The notes below the pieces were generated by a model that worked only from the letters and a program-made list of their open reading frames with translations, was not told the origin of the DNA and made no database searches. Of a stretch of DNA of 64,000 nucleotides, positions 8,940-17,820 are shown one piece after another. Made by a program: the position numbers and the translations under genes. The DNA lies in contig NZ_CP036422.1 in the NCBI RefSeq assembly GCF_009388985.1, positions 648,501 to 712,500 on the forward strand, read 5' to 3'. Source of the stretch: Halioglobus maricola (lineage in GTDB: Bacteria > Pseudomonadota > Gammaproteobacteria > Pseudomonadales > Halieaceae). Positions within the stretch are counted from its first letter, which is position 1. The number at the start of each line of letters is the position of its first letter.

Positions 8940-9811
8940 CGGTCTCGCTCAACAATATACCGGGCCAATTCACGCAGTTGGTCTGCTGACTCTCCAAACA
9001 TGTCCAGCGCGTCGATAGCCGCTTGTAACAGCCGCGCTGCCTCCGTCTTGGCGCCATCCAGTCCCAGCAACTTCACATAGGTAGGCTTGTTAGCCTCGGC
9101 GTCTTTGCCCGCGGTCTTGCCCAGGGCCTCAGGGTCGCCCTCAACATCCAGAATGTCATCTACTACCTGGAATGCCAGGCCGATATTGCGGCCGTAGATG
9201 TCTAGCGCCTCTAGCTGTTCGTCACTGGCGCCTGCCGCAATGCCGCCCAGCGCGAGCGAGGCCTGAATGAGGGCCCCAGTCTTCATTTCGTGCATGGCCT
9301 GCAGTTCGTCCAGGGTCATGTCCGAGTCTACGGCCTGAATGTCGATATACTGGCCACCGACCATACCTTCCATGCCGGCCGCCTGTGCTAACACCTTGAT
9401 CATGCAGACCTTTTGTTCGGCCGAGAGGTCCGGTGCGTCGGCGATCAATTCGAAGGCTCGGGCCTGTAGGCCGTCGCCCACTAGGATGGCGGTGGCCTCA
9501 TCAAAAGCTTTGTGCAGGGACGGTTTGCCACGGCGCATGTCGTCGTCGTCCATGGCGGGCAGATCGTCGTGGATCAGGGAGTAGGTGTGGATGAGTTCGA
9601 GGGTGACTGCAACAACTGTTGTCGAATCTTTGCATTGGCTCGATGTAATTGTCTTAGCAGCCCCAATACAAAGCGCCGGTCTGATACGTTTACCACCCGC
9701 CCCCAGTGAGTATTGAGCGGCAGCAGCGACGTCTGGGTGGACCTCCATGGGAGACGCGGCTTGCTCGAAGTAGCTATCCAGCTCGAAGGCCAGCTTGCTA
9801 TCCAGAAACAT
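8936..9811 (-). CDS. ispA: Farnesyl diphosphate synthase (polyprenyl synthetase)
   Basis: Condenses IPP with DMAPP and GPP to make farnesyl diphosphate. Both Asp-rich motifs are present: the first as [17 protein letters not shown] (about residues 85-101), the second as [13 protein letters not shown] (about 214-226). [10 protein letters not shown] near the N-terminus binds the diphosphate. At 291 residues it has the short bacterial FPP synthase length. It follows xseB on the same strand with a 51-base gap, but dxs, usually the next gene, lies instead about 16 kb upstream of xseB. Confidence 0.95.
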   Translation of the reverse strand: MFLDSKLAFELDSYFEQAASPMEVHPDVAAAAQYSLGAGGKRIRPALCIGAAKTITSSQCKDSTTVVAVTLELIHTYSLIHDDLPAMDDDDMRRGKPSLHKAFDEATAILVGDGLQARAFELIADAPDLSAEQKVCMIKVLAQAAGMEGMVGGQYIDIQAVDSDMTLDELQAMHEMKTGALIQASLALGGIAAGASDEQLEALDIYGRNIGLAFQVVDDILDVEGDPEALGKTAGKDAEANKPTYVKLLGLDGAKTEAARLLQAAIDALDMFGESADQLRELARYIVERDR

Positions 9812-9862
9812 TATCTATTCTCTTATTTCAGCACTAGAGGGGCATCAATTCTGATCAGCCTT

Positions 9863-10081
9863 CTATGGTTCATCGTGTGCGTCTTCGTCGACTTCGACTA
9901 GCGATTTTACTCTTTGTTCTGCTTTGGTAAGTAGACTTTGCGCAGCTCTAGACACCTTGATGCCCTCTTCGAAAGCGTCTAATGCACTTTCCACATTGGT
10001 ATCGCTATCTTCCAATACGGTGATGAGTTCAGAGAGGCGGGAAAGCAGAGCTGCGTGATCTTGAGTGTTCTTGTTCGACAT
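9863..10081 (-). CDS. xseB: Exodeoxyribonuclease VII small subunit
   Basis: A 72-residue helical protein with the family pattern LSRLSELITVLED....VESALDAFEEGIKVSRAAQSLLTKAEQRVKSL. It is the small partner of XseA in exonuclease VII, a single-strand-specific nuclease involved in mismatch repair. It sits upstream of ispA as in most gammaproteobacteria. It marks the left edge of the glycan island. Confidence 0.95.
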   Translation of the reverse strand: MSNKNTQDHAALLSRLSELITVLEDSDTNVESALDAFEEGIKVSRAAQSLLTKAEQRVKSLVEVDEDAHDEP

Positions 10082-10235
10082 TTATAGTTGCCAATTGCGG
10101 CTAAATAGAGAGTATATCATCTATAGCTCCCTCAACCATTTATGTGAGAATTCGGGGTTAGAGATTCTCGCGCGGTTTTAAATTTCAGATGGCAGCCGAA
10201 TTAGGTGCGCACTGAACTAATACAAGGACCATTTC

Positions 10236-10997
10236 TTGATTAAAAGCATTGTCAGAAAACTGGAGGCAGGTGGTCCAGGAATGTTGGGGAGAATGGTAGT
10301 AGCTATACTGAATACTCTATCCTCATTCGTGAATCGCTTGATTGATTTTGGTGCGCGCGTAGTCCTGAACCCATTAAACAATTATCGAAATCGAAATCGA
10401 CACGATCGCCGTCTCGAAATAGGGCCTGGGTTTGAGCGAATTCCTGGATATGAGACAGTCAATATTCGGTGGAATCAGCAGGTGGATTACGTGGCCGATG
10501 CCTCCAAGCGTTTGCCTTTTGCTACAGGTACTTTCGAGAAATTGTATGCAAGCCATGTTTTCGAGCATATAGCCTGGTATCGACTGGCTCCAGTACTCTC
10601 GGATTGGGTGCGAGTCTTGAAGGATGGCGGCGAGATAGATATCTGGGTGCCCGACGGACTGAAGATCGCTAGAAATTTTGTGTTGGCTGAAGATGACGAG
10701 GCCAACGAAATATCATTAGATGGCTGGTATCGCTTCAATGATTCGCAAGATCCCTGCCTGTGGATGAATGGCAGAACATTTTCCTACGGTGATGGGCGAG
10801 GCACTGCTGGAGACCCGAATTGGCATCTAACCCTGTTTTCACCGCGTTACGTTCGAAAAATTATGCGAGAGGCTGGCCTTGTCGATATTACCCGATTACG
10901 GCCTGAAGAGGTTCGAGGATACGATCACGGTTGGATCAATATGGGGTATCGCGGAACAAAACCACTGGCTGGTCACATCGCACAAGAAAATGGTTGA
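10236..10997 (+). CDS. SAM-dependent methyltransferase-like protein (glycan island)
   Basis: The 253-residue protein starts at TTG 10236, chosen because AAGGA (10224-10228) lies 7 bases upstream. It carries a class I methyltransferase core: the glycine-rich motif I RRLEIGPGFERIPGYETV (residues about 61-78), a D-rich motif (VDYVADASKRLPFATGTFEKLYA) and the VRVLKDGGEIDIWVPDG strand. This is the pattern of small predicted methyltransferases found in polysaccharide clusters. It is the first gene of the island on the plus strand, divergent from xseB. Whether it methylates a sugar is inferred from context only. Confidence 0.7.
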   Translation: MIKSIVRKLEAGGPGMLGRMVVAILNTLSSFVNRLIDFGARVVLNPLNNYRNRNRHDRRLEIGPGFERIPGYETVNIRWNQQVDYVADASKRLPFATGTFEKLYASHVFEHIAWYRLAPVLSDWVRVLKDGGEIDIWVPDGLKIARNFVLAEDDEANEISLDGWYRFNDSQDPCLWMNGRTFSYGDGRGTAGDPNWHLTLFSPRYVRKIMREAGLVDITRLRPEEVRGYDHGWINMGYRGTKPLAGHIAQENG

Positions 10998-11092
10998 AGT
11001 CTTCTTTTCGGCATCAATCTGGATTGGAATAGCGACGGTTGATCCACGGTTAGCTGGAGGAACATATTGCACATAGTAGGGTTACACAATTG

Positions 11093-11980
11093 ATGACAGG
11101 CAATTTAAAGTCGCAGCCCAAAGTGGGGCTCTTCCTGATCGGGGCATCTAAGTGTGCCTCTACATACTTGCATGGCCTGCTAGACTTGCATCCGAATATC
11201 TGTATGTCTTCGATTAAAGAGCCTCGTATTTTTCAACGCCCAGATTATTCTGAGGCTTTGGATATTTATATGCGTTGTTTCGGCGACTATGATGGAGAGA
11301 GGTATCTCGGAGAGTCGAGCCCTTCTTACTCCGAAACAATAGCGTTCCCCTCTGTATCTTCGAGAATCCACGAATATAATCGAAGTGCGAGAATTGTTTA
11401 TGTAGTTCGAAATCCAGTCGATCGGTTGTATTCTGTCTGGGCGCAGGCTCAAAGTTCTGGCCATGACATTGTGGACAAGGGATACGGGCTAACGATGCCC
11501 ATGAACTTTCTCGAAGCAGTGCACAGTTACCCCCCATTCATGGATGGCTGTCGCTATTGGACTCATATCGAGTCCTATAGGAAATACTTTTCAGACGACT
11601 CGATCAAAGTTGTCTTATTTGAAACTCTGGTAAGAGAGCCAGCGCAGGTTCTTGAAGATATATGGAAGTTCCTGGAGTTGGATGTTCCGAGAGGCCTCGA
11701 CATTCCGAGAGAGAAGGTAAATTCCAAAGAATCGAAGATGGCCTTTAATCCATGGCCGGCAAGAGTTCGAAAAAATCTACCCGACAATTTTGTAAACTTT
11801 TTCCCGGAGCAAATTCGTTACCAATTCGAGAGTAAGTTGAGACGCTTTACACGTAGAAAGGTGCTGCCAGCTACTCTGGCCAGTAGAGATTTGGAAGTGG
11901 TTCGGGATGCATTGAGATCGGAGGTTCAAGAAATCTATGCATATATGGAAGTAGCGGACGATCCATGGGGCTTTTTATGA
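11093..11980 (+). CDS. Sulfotransferase-like protein (glycan island, 1 of 3)
   Basis: The 295-residue protein has the PAPS-dependent sulfotransferase signatures. The 5'-phosphosulfate loop is FLIGASKCASTYLHGLL (about residues 13-29) and the 3'-phosphate site is RIVYVVRNPVDRLYSVWAQ (about 100-118). The family moves sulfate from PAPS to hydroxyl or amino groups of sugars. A TTG one codon earlier is possible, but the ATG is preferred. A possible 8-codon leader frame begins at TTG 11067, preceded by GGAGGAA, and ends in TGATG overlapping this start. Acceptor unknown. Confidence 0.8.
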   Translation: MTGNLKSQPKVGLFLIGASKCASTYLHGLLDLHPNICMSSIKEPRIFQRPDYSEALDIYMRCFGDYDGERYLGESSPSYSETIAFPSVSSRIHEYNRSARIVYVVRNPVDRLYSVWAQAQSSGHDIVDKGYGLTMPMNFLEAVHSYPPFMDGCRYWTHIESYRKYFSDDSIKVVLFETLVREPAQVLEDIWKFLELDVPRGLDIPREKVNSKESKMAFNPWPARVRKNLPDNFVNFFPEQIRYQFESKLRRFTRRKVLPATLASRDLEVVRDALRSEVQEIYAYMEVADDPWGFL

Positions 11981-12191
11981 TTTTCGGCAGCGTGGCATGT
12001 CTATTTAGATTCTATTTTTTAGATTTTCAGGTTCGAGTTGTAGAGGAAAAACTCAATGCTGGAGCTCCAGTTGGATGGCATCAAGAAACAGTGGAATAGA
12101 GAAATTTTGAGAGAAGGGGTCGTATCTACAAATCGCTATATAAGCACGAAGAGCGAAGCAGGGCAGTTTTGTTGAAAATTTACCCTGTAGT

Positions 12192-13643
12192 ATGAGCTTT
12201 TTAGGGGAAGCATCCCGAGCAGTTAGATGGACAGGCATGGCAACATCCGTCACGACGGTGGTTGGCTTTGTCCAGATAGCGGTTCTTGCGAGAATTTTGG
12301 AGCCGGATGTGTTCGGGGCGTTCGCCTTTCTGACCATTATGGTCGCACTGTGCGAGATCTTCACCAGAGTGGGCTTTTCGGACGTGGTCATTGTCGAACA
12401 AGACTTGTCACCAGATCAGTTGTCTACACTTTACTGGATCAATGTTTTTGTAGGGCTTCTGATCTATGCTTCGCTTTATTTTTGCGCAGGTTTACTCAGC
12501 CTGGCGTTCGATTATCCAGGAATTTCTGATTTAGCTCGATTGATTGGAGTGACCTTGGTTTTTGGAACCTTTGGTATCCAGTTTCAAGCCCTGATGCGAA
12601 AGTCGCTAGCTTTTCGCCCTCTCTCAATTCTCAATATTTGCCAAGCTCTACTTGGTGCTATCGTCGCCATTTCTTTAGCGTACCGTGGCTTTGGCATACT
12701 TTCACTTGTGTATTCAGTGCTGTCGGTCCAGGCCCTTCGTATGGTGGTGCTTCTGGGTTTTGCGAAGCATTACGGTTGGATTCCAGGCTTGGTATTTCGA
12801 CCGGGAGGAGTACAAGAACAGCTCAAATTTGGTGCTTTTAGAGTCGGGGCCGCCATAATCAATGGCTTCAATTCCAGGGCAGATCAAATTGCTGTAGGAG
12901 CGATACTGGGGCCGACGGCTCTAGGCTACTACAATATGGCGTTCAGCATCGCGATAAAGCCATTTTCAAAAATAAACCCGGTACTGACTGCGGTTGCAAC
13001 ACCCATTTTCTCCAGAATTCAGTCGGACCCTGATGCTATGAAGCGCGGCTACAGGAAGGGCCTCCGTATACTAATGTTTATTAACGCTCCGTTGCTCCTT
13101 GGCTATATCGCTGTGGCTCCCGAGTTTGTTGATCTGGTCCTTGGAGAAGGATGGGAGCCGGTGGTGAGAGTGTCGCAGTTCCTGGTGCTCTATGTACTGT
13201 TTCGATCTGCCAATAATTTGAACCTTGGTCTTATGTTGGCGAACGGTAAGTATCGATGGCCTCTATATTGGAACAGTGCGATTCTATTGGTGCTTCCCCT
13301 GAGTATCGCACTAGTAGCGCTTGTCACTGAGAGTCTTGAGGCAGTCGCTTTCGTGATGGTGTTGGGTTACTTGAGTTTTTTGGTTGCGGGCTACTTTCTA
13401 ACTATTCGAGTTTTACTGGGAAAATGTGGAGTGCAGTATCTTGGCGATCTTACGTTGCCAATTGTAGTAGCTGCGCTCATGTGTTTTGGTGTGGTGACCC
13501 TGTCGTCGCTTGTTAATGAGGTCGCAGTACTGCCTCGATTAATAAGTCTGGTTGGCTTTGGCATGCTGCTTTACTTTCTATTATCTCTCGCGCTTCAGCG
13601 AGATCGCTGTCGCGAATTGTTGCATCTGATTGCTCGGAACTGA
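12192..13643 (+). CDS. Polysaccharide flippase (MOP/Wzx-type)
   Basis: A 483-residue, strongly hydrophobic protein with about 12-14 predicted membrane helices. The N-terminus (GMATSVTTVVGFVQIAVLARILEPDVFGAF) and the RADQIAVGAILGPTALGYYNMA segment match the polysaccharide-synthesis flippase family (WzxC-like). These proteins move lipid-linked glycan units across the inner membrane. It is the only export protein in the island; no Wzy polymerase or Wza/Wzc export genes are seen here. The 211 bases before it hold no visible gene. Confidence 0.9.
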   Translation: MSFLGEASRAVRWTGMATSVTTVVGFVQIAVLARILEPDVFGAFAFLTIMVALCEIFTRVGFSDVVIVEQDLSPDQLSTLYWINVFVGLLIYASLYFCAGLLSLAFDYPGISDLARLIGVTLVFGTFGIQFQALMRKSLAFRPLSILNICQALLGAIVAISLAYRGFGILSLVYSVLSVQALRMVVLLGFAKHYGWIPGLVFRPGGVQEQLKFGAFRVGAAIINGFNSRADQIAVGAILGPTALGYYNMAFSIAIKPFSKINPVLTAVATPIFSRIQSDPDAMKRGYRKGLRILMFINAPLLLGYIAVAPEFVDLVLGEGWEPVVRVSQFLVLYVLFRSANNLNLGLMLANGKYRWPLYWNSAILLVLPLSIALVALVTESLEAVAFVMVLGYLSFLVAGYFLTIRVLLGKCGVQYLGDLTLPIVVAALMCFGVVTLSSLVNEVAVLPRLISLVGFGMLLYFLLSLALQRDRCRELLHLIARN

Positions 13644-13695
13644 CAGTATCTGTTGTTGAAACTGAACGAGCAGCCAGAAAAAATGGGGATTGTAA

Positions 13696-14622
13696 GTGAA
13701 TTTTCGTTCAATAAGTGACCTGTCGCTGTGTGTAAGAGAGAATCTGAGCTCTATACCCAGAGACGTCGATCTCATCGTGGGAGTACCACGAAGCGGAACG
13801 CTAGTGGCGAGCATGGTCGCGCTCAATCTGAATTTGAGGATTACCGATCTAGATAGCTACTTGCAGGATAGAAAGCTGGCTGAAAAGAACACCAGAGACT
13901 TCCAATCTCAGAGCCCATCCAGTCCTTCGGACGCTAGGCACGTCCTGATTATTGACGATACGGTTCAGAGTGGCTCTACTCTTGAAGAGGTAAAGAAGTC
14001 CGTTTTTGAGCTAGGCCGTGACCAACGAGTCTCTTATGGTTGCGCCTATATCTCGCCCGCTGCGGTGGATACGGTTGATCTGTATTTTGAAGAACTAGCG
14101 AGCCCTCGCTGCTTTGAATGGAATTTCATGCACAGGCCATTTCTCAAAAACTGCTGTATGGATATCGATGGCGTGCTTTGCGTGGACCCAACAGAAGAAC
14201 AGAACGACGATGGGGAAAAGTATCTGCGTTTTCTGCGGGATGCGGCCCCGCTCGTGTTGCCTACCTATGAGGTCGGCCATTTGGTGACTAGCCGTCTCGA
14301 AAAATATCGATTGGAGACAGAAGACTGGTTGAAGAAAAGCGGTGTTACGTACGGAGAGCTGCATATGCTGGATCTACCCGATGCTGCTACTCGCAGAGCG
14401 TTGGGGTGCCATGCTTCCTTCAAGGCCAGCGTTTACCAAAAGTATGATCTAAGCAGACTGTTTATCGAGAGCGAACCGAAGCAATCGCGTGAGATCGCCA
14501 GGCTTTCAGGTAAGCCTGTGATTTGCACCAAGAATCAGGAGATATACCTGCCATCGTTCTCTCCGGCCCTTATACAAACCAAGACAAAGCGATTTCTGCG
14601 AAAATGGCGCAGATGGCTTTGA
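13696..14622 (+). CDS. Phosphoribosyltransferase-HAD fusion protein
   Basis: Start is GTG 13696, with GGGGA 6 bases upstream. Residues about 23-130 form a type I phosphoribosyltransferase-like domain: DLIVGVPRSGTLVASMV, then the PRPP loop HVLIIDDTVQSGSTL with its two acids. From about residue 150 a HAD-like domain begins with CCMDIDGVLCVDP, where DxD is the nucleophile motif, and ends with LFIESEPKQSREIARLSGKP. The two activities in one chain would fit transfer of 5-phosphoribose from PRPP followed by removal of the phosphate. That route is known for ribofuranose in bacterial polysaccharides. The function here is inferred. Confidence 0.75.
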   Translation: MNFRSISDLSLCVRENLSSIPRDVDLIVGVPRSGTLVASMVALNLNLRITDLDSYLQDRKLAEKNTRDFQSQSPSSPSDARHVLIIDDTVQSGSTLEEVKKSVFELGRDQRVSYGCAYISPAAVDTVDLYFEELASPRCFEWNFMHRPFLKNCCMDIDGVLCVDPTEEQNDDGEKYLRFLRDAAPLVLPTYEVGHLVTSRLEKYRLETEDWLKKSGVTYGELHMLDLPDAATRRALGCHASFKASVYQKYDLSRLFIESEPKQSREIARLSGKPVICTKNQEIYLPSFSPALIQTKTKRFLRKWRRWL

Positions 14623-14634
14623 TTGGCAGGATTC

Positions 14635-15651
14635 TTATTGCGTGAAGATTTTTTTGAGTGCGCGAAATACCGCAGGTTTTCTGGTGAAATCGAAGTAATG
14701 GATAGCCTTCGTCGCAGCTATAATTGGCTTTCCACTTCCTATAGTATCGCCGGCTTCAGCGATCTGAAGCAGCAGGGACTGGCAGGTACTGGCGTCAATT
14801 TTTCCTGAGATTTTATGGTGCAGGACTCTTTTTGCTAAATCTATCTTGGTGCCATTGAGGTGCTTGACCTTGCCGGGCCCCCGCTCCTCGGTTTCAAGTA
14901 GTGTTCGTTCCATTTCTCGGATGTATTTACTGCCAGCTTGGACAGTTAGCGTGATGAATTCCTTGTGATTTATTGAGCGACGATCGTCTGCTGTCCGATG
15001 AAAGCAGTCTGGCGGCGCATCGCGTACCACCGAGTATTTGACCCCCGGAGTGAGGAGCGCTCTGGTGTGCAGTTCTACATCCTGAAACCTTGGATATGAG
15101 GTATCGAAGTACTGTAGTTTAGCCAGAAACTTTTTTTGCCAAATCGGTTGCATGACACACCAGGGTAGTTCGTGCTGCAGCAACAGTGTAAGAGGGTCAC
15201 CCACTGGTACCACGAACGTGTTGGATTGCTCTTGCACTGAGGTCAGAAAATCTACCATGTTAAATACAGCGAAATCCAAGCCCGGATTCTGCATCACATA
15301 CTCGACTCGCTGAGCTAGCGAGTTCTCCCCGAGAAGGTCGTCGGAATCCAAAAAAATCACGTAGCTACCCAGAGAATTGGCCAGGGCTATATTTCTGCAG
15401 GCTGAGCCACCTTTAGGAAGAGTTTCGCGTTGAAACAATTTGATTCTGGGATCTCGGTTGCAGAAGTCCCGAATGATCGGGATCGATTTATCTGTCGATC
15501 CGTCATCGACTATCAAGAGCTCCCAGTTTTGGTAGTTTTGGGCGAGCAGCGAGCCGATTGACTCACCTACGTATCTTGCCTTGTTGAAATTTGGCATGAT
15601 CACGGAAATAAGTGGGCCATTTTTAGCAGACTTGAAGGCCTCGGAAGGCAT
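14635..15651 (-). CDS. Family 2 glycosyltransferase
   Basis: The 338-residue protein has a GT-A fold N-terminus: ISVIMPNFNKARYVGESIGSLLAQ, LLIVDDGSTDKS and the metal-binding YVIFLDSDDLLGE (DxD-type). The C-terminal part lacks membrane helices, so it is probably a cytosolic enzyme acting on a lipid-linked acceptor. It is the only minus-strand gene inside the otherwise plus-strand stretch 10.2-23.9 kb. Sugar specificity cannot be read from the sequence. Confidence 0.88.
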   Translation of the reverse strand: MPSEAFKSAKNGPLISVIMPNFNKARYVGESIGSLLAQNYQNWELLIVDDGSTDKSIPIIRDFCNRDPRIKLFQRETLPKGGSACRNIALANSLGSYVIFLDSDDLLGENSLAQRVEYVMQNPGLDFAVFNMVDFLTSVQEQSNTFVVPVGDPLTLLLQHELPWCVMQPIWQKKFLAKLQYFDTSYPRFQDVELHTRALLTPGVKYSVVRDAPPDCFHRTADDRRSINHKEFITLTVQAGSKYIREMERTLLETEERGPGKVKHLNGTKIDLAKRVLHHKISGKIDASTCQSLLLQIAEAGDTIGSGKPIIAATKAIHYFDFTRKPAVFRALKKIFTQ

Positions 15652-15822
15652 GACTGTGTTTTCCCCGGTGGCTATTCAGTAATGTAGTGTGATCAATCTA
15701 TTCAATTTTAAGAGGTGCCGGTCGCTTGCTCTTTTGCAGTCTCTGAGACGTAATGTGCGCGGTTTCAATTTTAGTGTACATGAAATGTTGTGTGATCCTC
15801 CGAATCAGGCGATATTGCGCTT

Positions 15823-16593
15823 ATGAATACATCCATTCGACGAATTATTGGGCCCAAGAGGATTCTTGCCAGACTTGAGCACGAAGTTTTCAATGTTATC
15901 GGACACCAGGATTATACTCCTTTTATCGTGCTCACCAGATCTAGAACTGGTTCCAATATGCTTATTTCCATGCTCGACTCTCACTCCCAGGTGGCGGCCG
16001 ATGGTGAAGTCTTTCGAACACTGGAGGGACGAGATGTCAGGCGCGTATTGCGGCGATCCTGGGGTGGTCAGAGGCGTAACATCAAGGCGAAGGGCTTCAA
16101 AATATTCTACTACCACCCTCTGGATTGTCCCGATTCCGAGATTTGGTCGGTTTTAGCTGGAATGGAAGATCTGAAAGTTATTCACTTATCCCGTAGAAAT
16201 GTATTGCGTACAATCGTTTCGCGGAAGCTGGCAGGTGAGATTGGTGCCTGGACCAGCAAACAGTACGCTGAGATTGGGTCACCCGACAAGGCCAGCGTGA
16301 TTCTCGAGGTGGGTGAAGTTCGCGAAGCTCTGGAACAAACCGCGATGTGGGAGCGTGAGGTCAGTGAGCGTTTCAGCAAGCAGGATATTCTGCACCTGAC
16401 ATACGAAGACATTGTTAGTTCTCCCGAGGATTCGAGCCGTGAAATTTCCGAATTTCTGGGAGTTGAATATGAAGCGCTCTCCACCAAGCTGAAAAAGCAG
16501 AACCCTGAAAGACTTGAAGTGTTGATAGAGAATTTTGATCAACTAAAGGATGCGTTCGCCGATACAGAGTCGGCAATTTTTTTCGACGAATAA
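15823..16593 (+). CDS. Stf0-like sulfotransferase (glycan island, 2 of 3)
   Basis: The 256-residue protein has the sulfotransferase P-loop-like motif FIVLTRSRTGSNMLISML (about residues 33-50), a QVAADGEVF segment as in Stf0/LPS-type sulfotransferases, and a 3'-phosphate site VIHLSRRNVLRTIVSRKLA. The C-terminal LTYEDIV...EISEFLGVEY matches the family's end. Transfer of sulfate from PAPS to a sugar of the local glycan is the likely role. The next gene follows after 18 bases. Confidence 0.8.
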   Translation: MNTSIRRIIGPKRILARLEHEVFNVIGHQDYTPFIVLTRSRTGSNMLISMLDSHSQVAADGEVFRTLEGRDVRRVLRRSWGGQRRNIKAKGFKIFYYHPLDCPDSEIWSVLAGMEDLKVIHLSRRNVLRTIVSRKLAGEIGAWTSKQYAEIGSPDKASVILEVGEVREALEQTAMWEREVSERFSKQDILHLTYEDIVSSPEDSSREISEFLGVEYEALSTKLKKQNPERLEVLIENFDQLKDAFADTESAIFFDE

Positions 16594-16611
16594 TTTGGCT
16601 AGAGACGGAAT

Positions 16612-17808
16612 ATGCATCTACTGGTAATTGGTTGTAAGGAGCACGAAGGCGGAATGCTCGGCGAGCTGGCCGAGTATATTTCTGATCTCACTATTATCTA
16701 TCACGATCATCTGGGCGAGGATGTTGATCTTAGTGAGATTAGTGCAGTTCTTGTTTCGCAGGAATGGAAAGAATCCACCCGGATGAGTATCAAGTGCGCC
16801 CAGGACAGTGGACTTCCTGTTGTCTACCTGATGGATGGCGTTATTGAGTGGGACTATGTGTGGAATAACCAGTCCTTTGTTCGACCTGAGCGCGCCACAG
16901 TACTGCAACCACTCCTGTCCGATTTTCTCTGCGTTATTGGGCAGCACCCTGCCAGGATACTCGCGGGGCTGGGGCTAACGGAAAAAATTAGGCTAGTAGG
17001 CATTCCTCGGTTGGACGCCTCACCTCGCACATCTCAGAGCATCGCTAGCAACAAACCCTCAGTTTTGGTCACCACCGCCAAAACAGCTTCGCACAACGTG
17101 GCTCAGGATATCGCCGTTGTTGAGGCGCTGCAGGATCTGCAAGACTACTTCAGTAATCAGGCCGAGGTTGATGTGGTCTGGAGGGTAGACGCAGGCCTGG
17201 CCCAGCGTTTGGGGATTCCCGCCAGCGCAAGTTCAATGGAGGAAGACCTGCACGTTGCTTCCGGAGTCATCAGCTTTACATCCACCTGCCTATTGGAATC
17301 GATGTTGATGCAGATCCCTACAGCACAAGTTGATTACCGAAGTTGTCCTGGGTATGTAACCACTGCGTGGAATATCCACAGTAAGAAAGATATTGCCAGT
17401 GTCGTACAGGAACTCCTCTATCCACCAGAAAACATGATGGCTTATCAATCTTTATGCCTGGAAGATGAGTTGACCAATGCGGGGGCGGCGACGGAGGCGT
17501 TGGCCGCCGTACTGCGTGAAGCCTGCGCGGGACAACTTAAAGAGCAATCCCGGTATGTTGTCGCACCCGAATTTCCTGGCGCAGCAATGGATTTTCGACG
17601 AGCACATCCCCAGATTAGCTCTTTTTCAGTAGCTGATGGCGCCAAAGTCCAGTATCTGTTGGATGCTGCGTACCGCTTGCAGCAAAAGCAGCGGGCTTTG
17701 CTAACCACTCCACCCTTTAAAATACTCCGTATTCTTGTAGGACTATTTGGATGGCTGCCTGGTTTTCGCAAGGCTGCCAAGTTGCAGCAGGATCTGGACA
17801 AGATGTAG
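16612..17808 (+). CDS. Putative GT-B-like surface-carbohydrate protein
   Basis: I do not firmly recognise this 398-residue protein. It looks like a two-domain Rossmann-type (GT-B) enzyme. The first half has alternating strands and helices with QDSGLPVVYLMDGVIEWDYVW. The second half has PSVLVTTAKTASHN, then DLHVASGVISFTSTCLLESMLMQIPTAQVDY, which resembles the donor-binding end of CDP-glycerol or UDP-sugar glycosyltransferases. Its position, tightly packed between a sulfotransferase and a HAD gene, supports a glycan role. The last 60 residues are basic and partly hydrophobic, possibly a membrane contact. Confidence 0.5.
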   Translation: MHLLVIGCKEHEGGMLGELAEYISDLTIIYHDHLGEDVDLSEISAVLVSQEWKESTRMSIKCAQDSGLPVVYLMDGVIEWDYVWNNQSFVRPERATVLQPLLSDFLCVIGQHPARILAGLGLTEKIRLVGIPRLDASPRTSQSIASNKPSVLVTTAKTASHNVAQDIAVVEALQDLQDYFSNQAEVDVVWRVDAGLAQRLGIPASASSMEEDLHVASGVISFTSTCLLESMLMQIPTAQVDYRSCPGYVTTAWNIHSKKDIASVVQELLYPPENMMAYQSLCLEDELTNAGAATEALAAVLREACAGQLKEQSRYVVAPEFPGAAMDFRRAHPQISSFSVADGAKVQYLLDAAYRLQQKQRALLTTPPFKILRILVGLFGWLPGFRKAAKLQQDLDKM

Positions 17809-17820
17809 GGAGTTTGGTCA

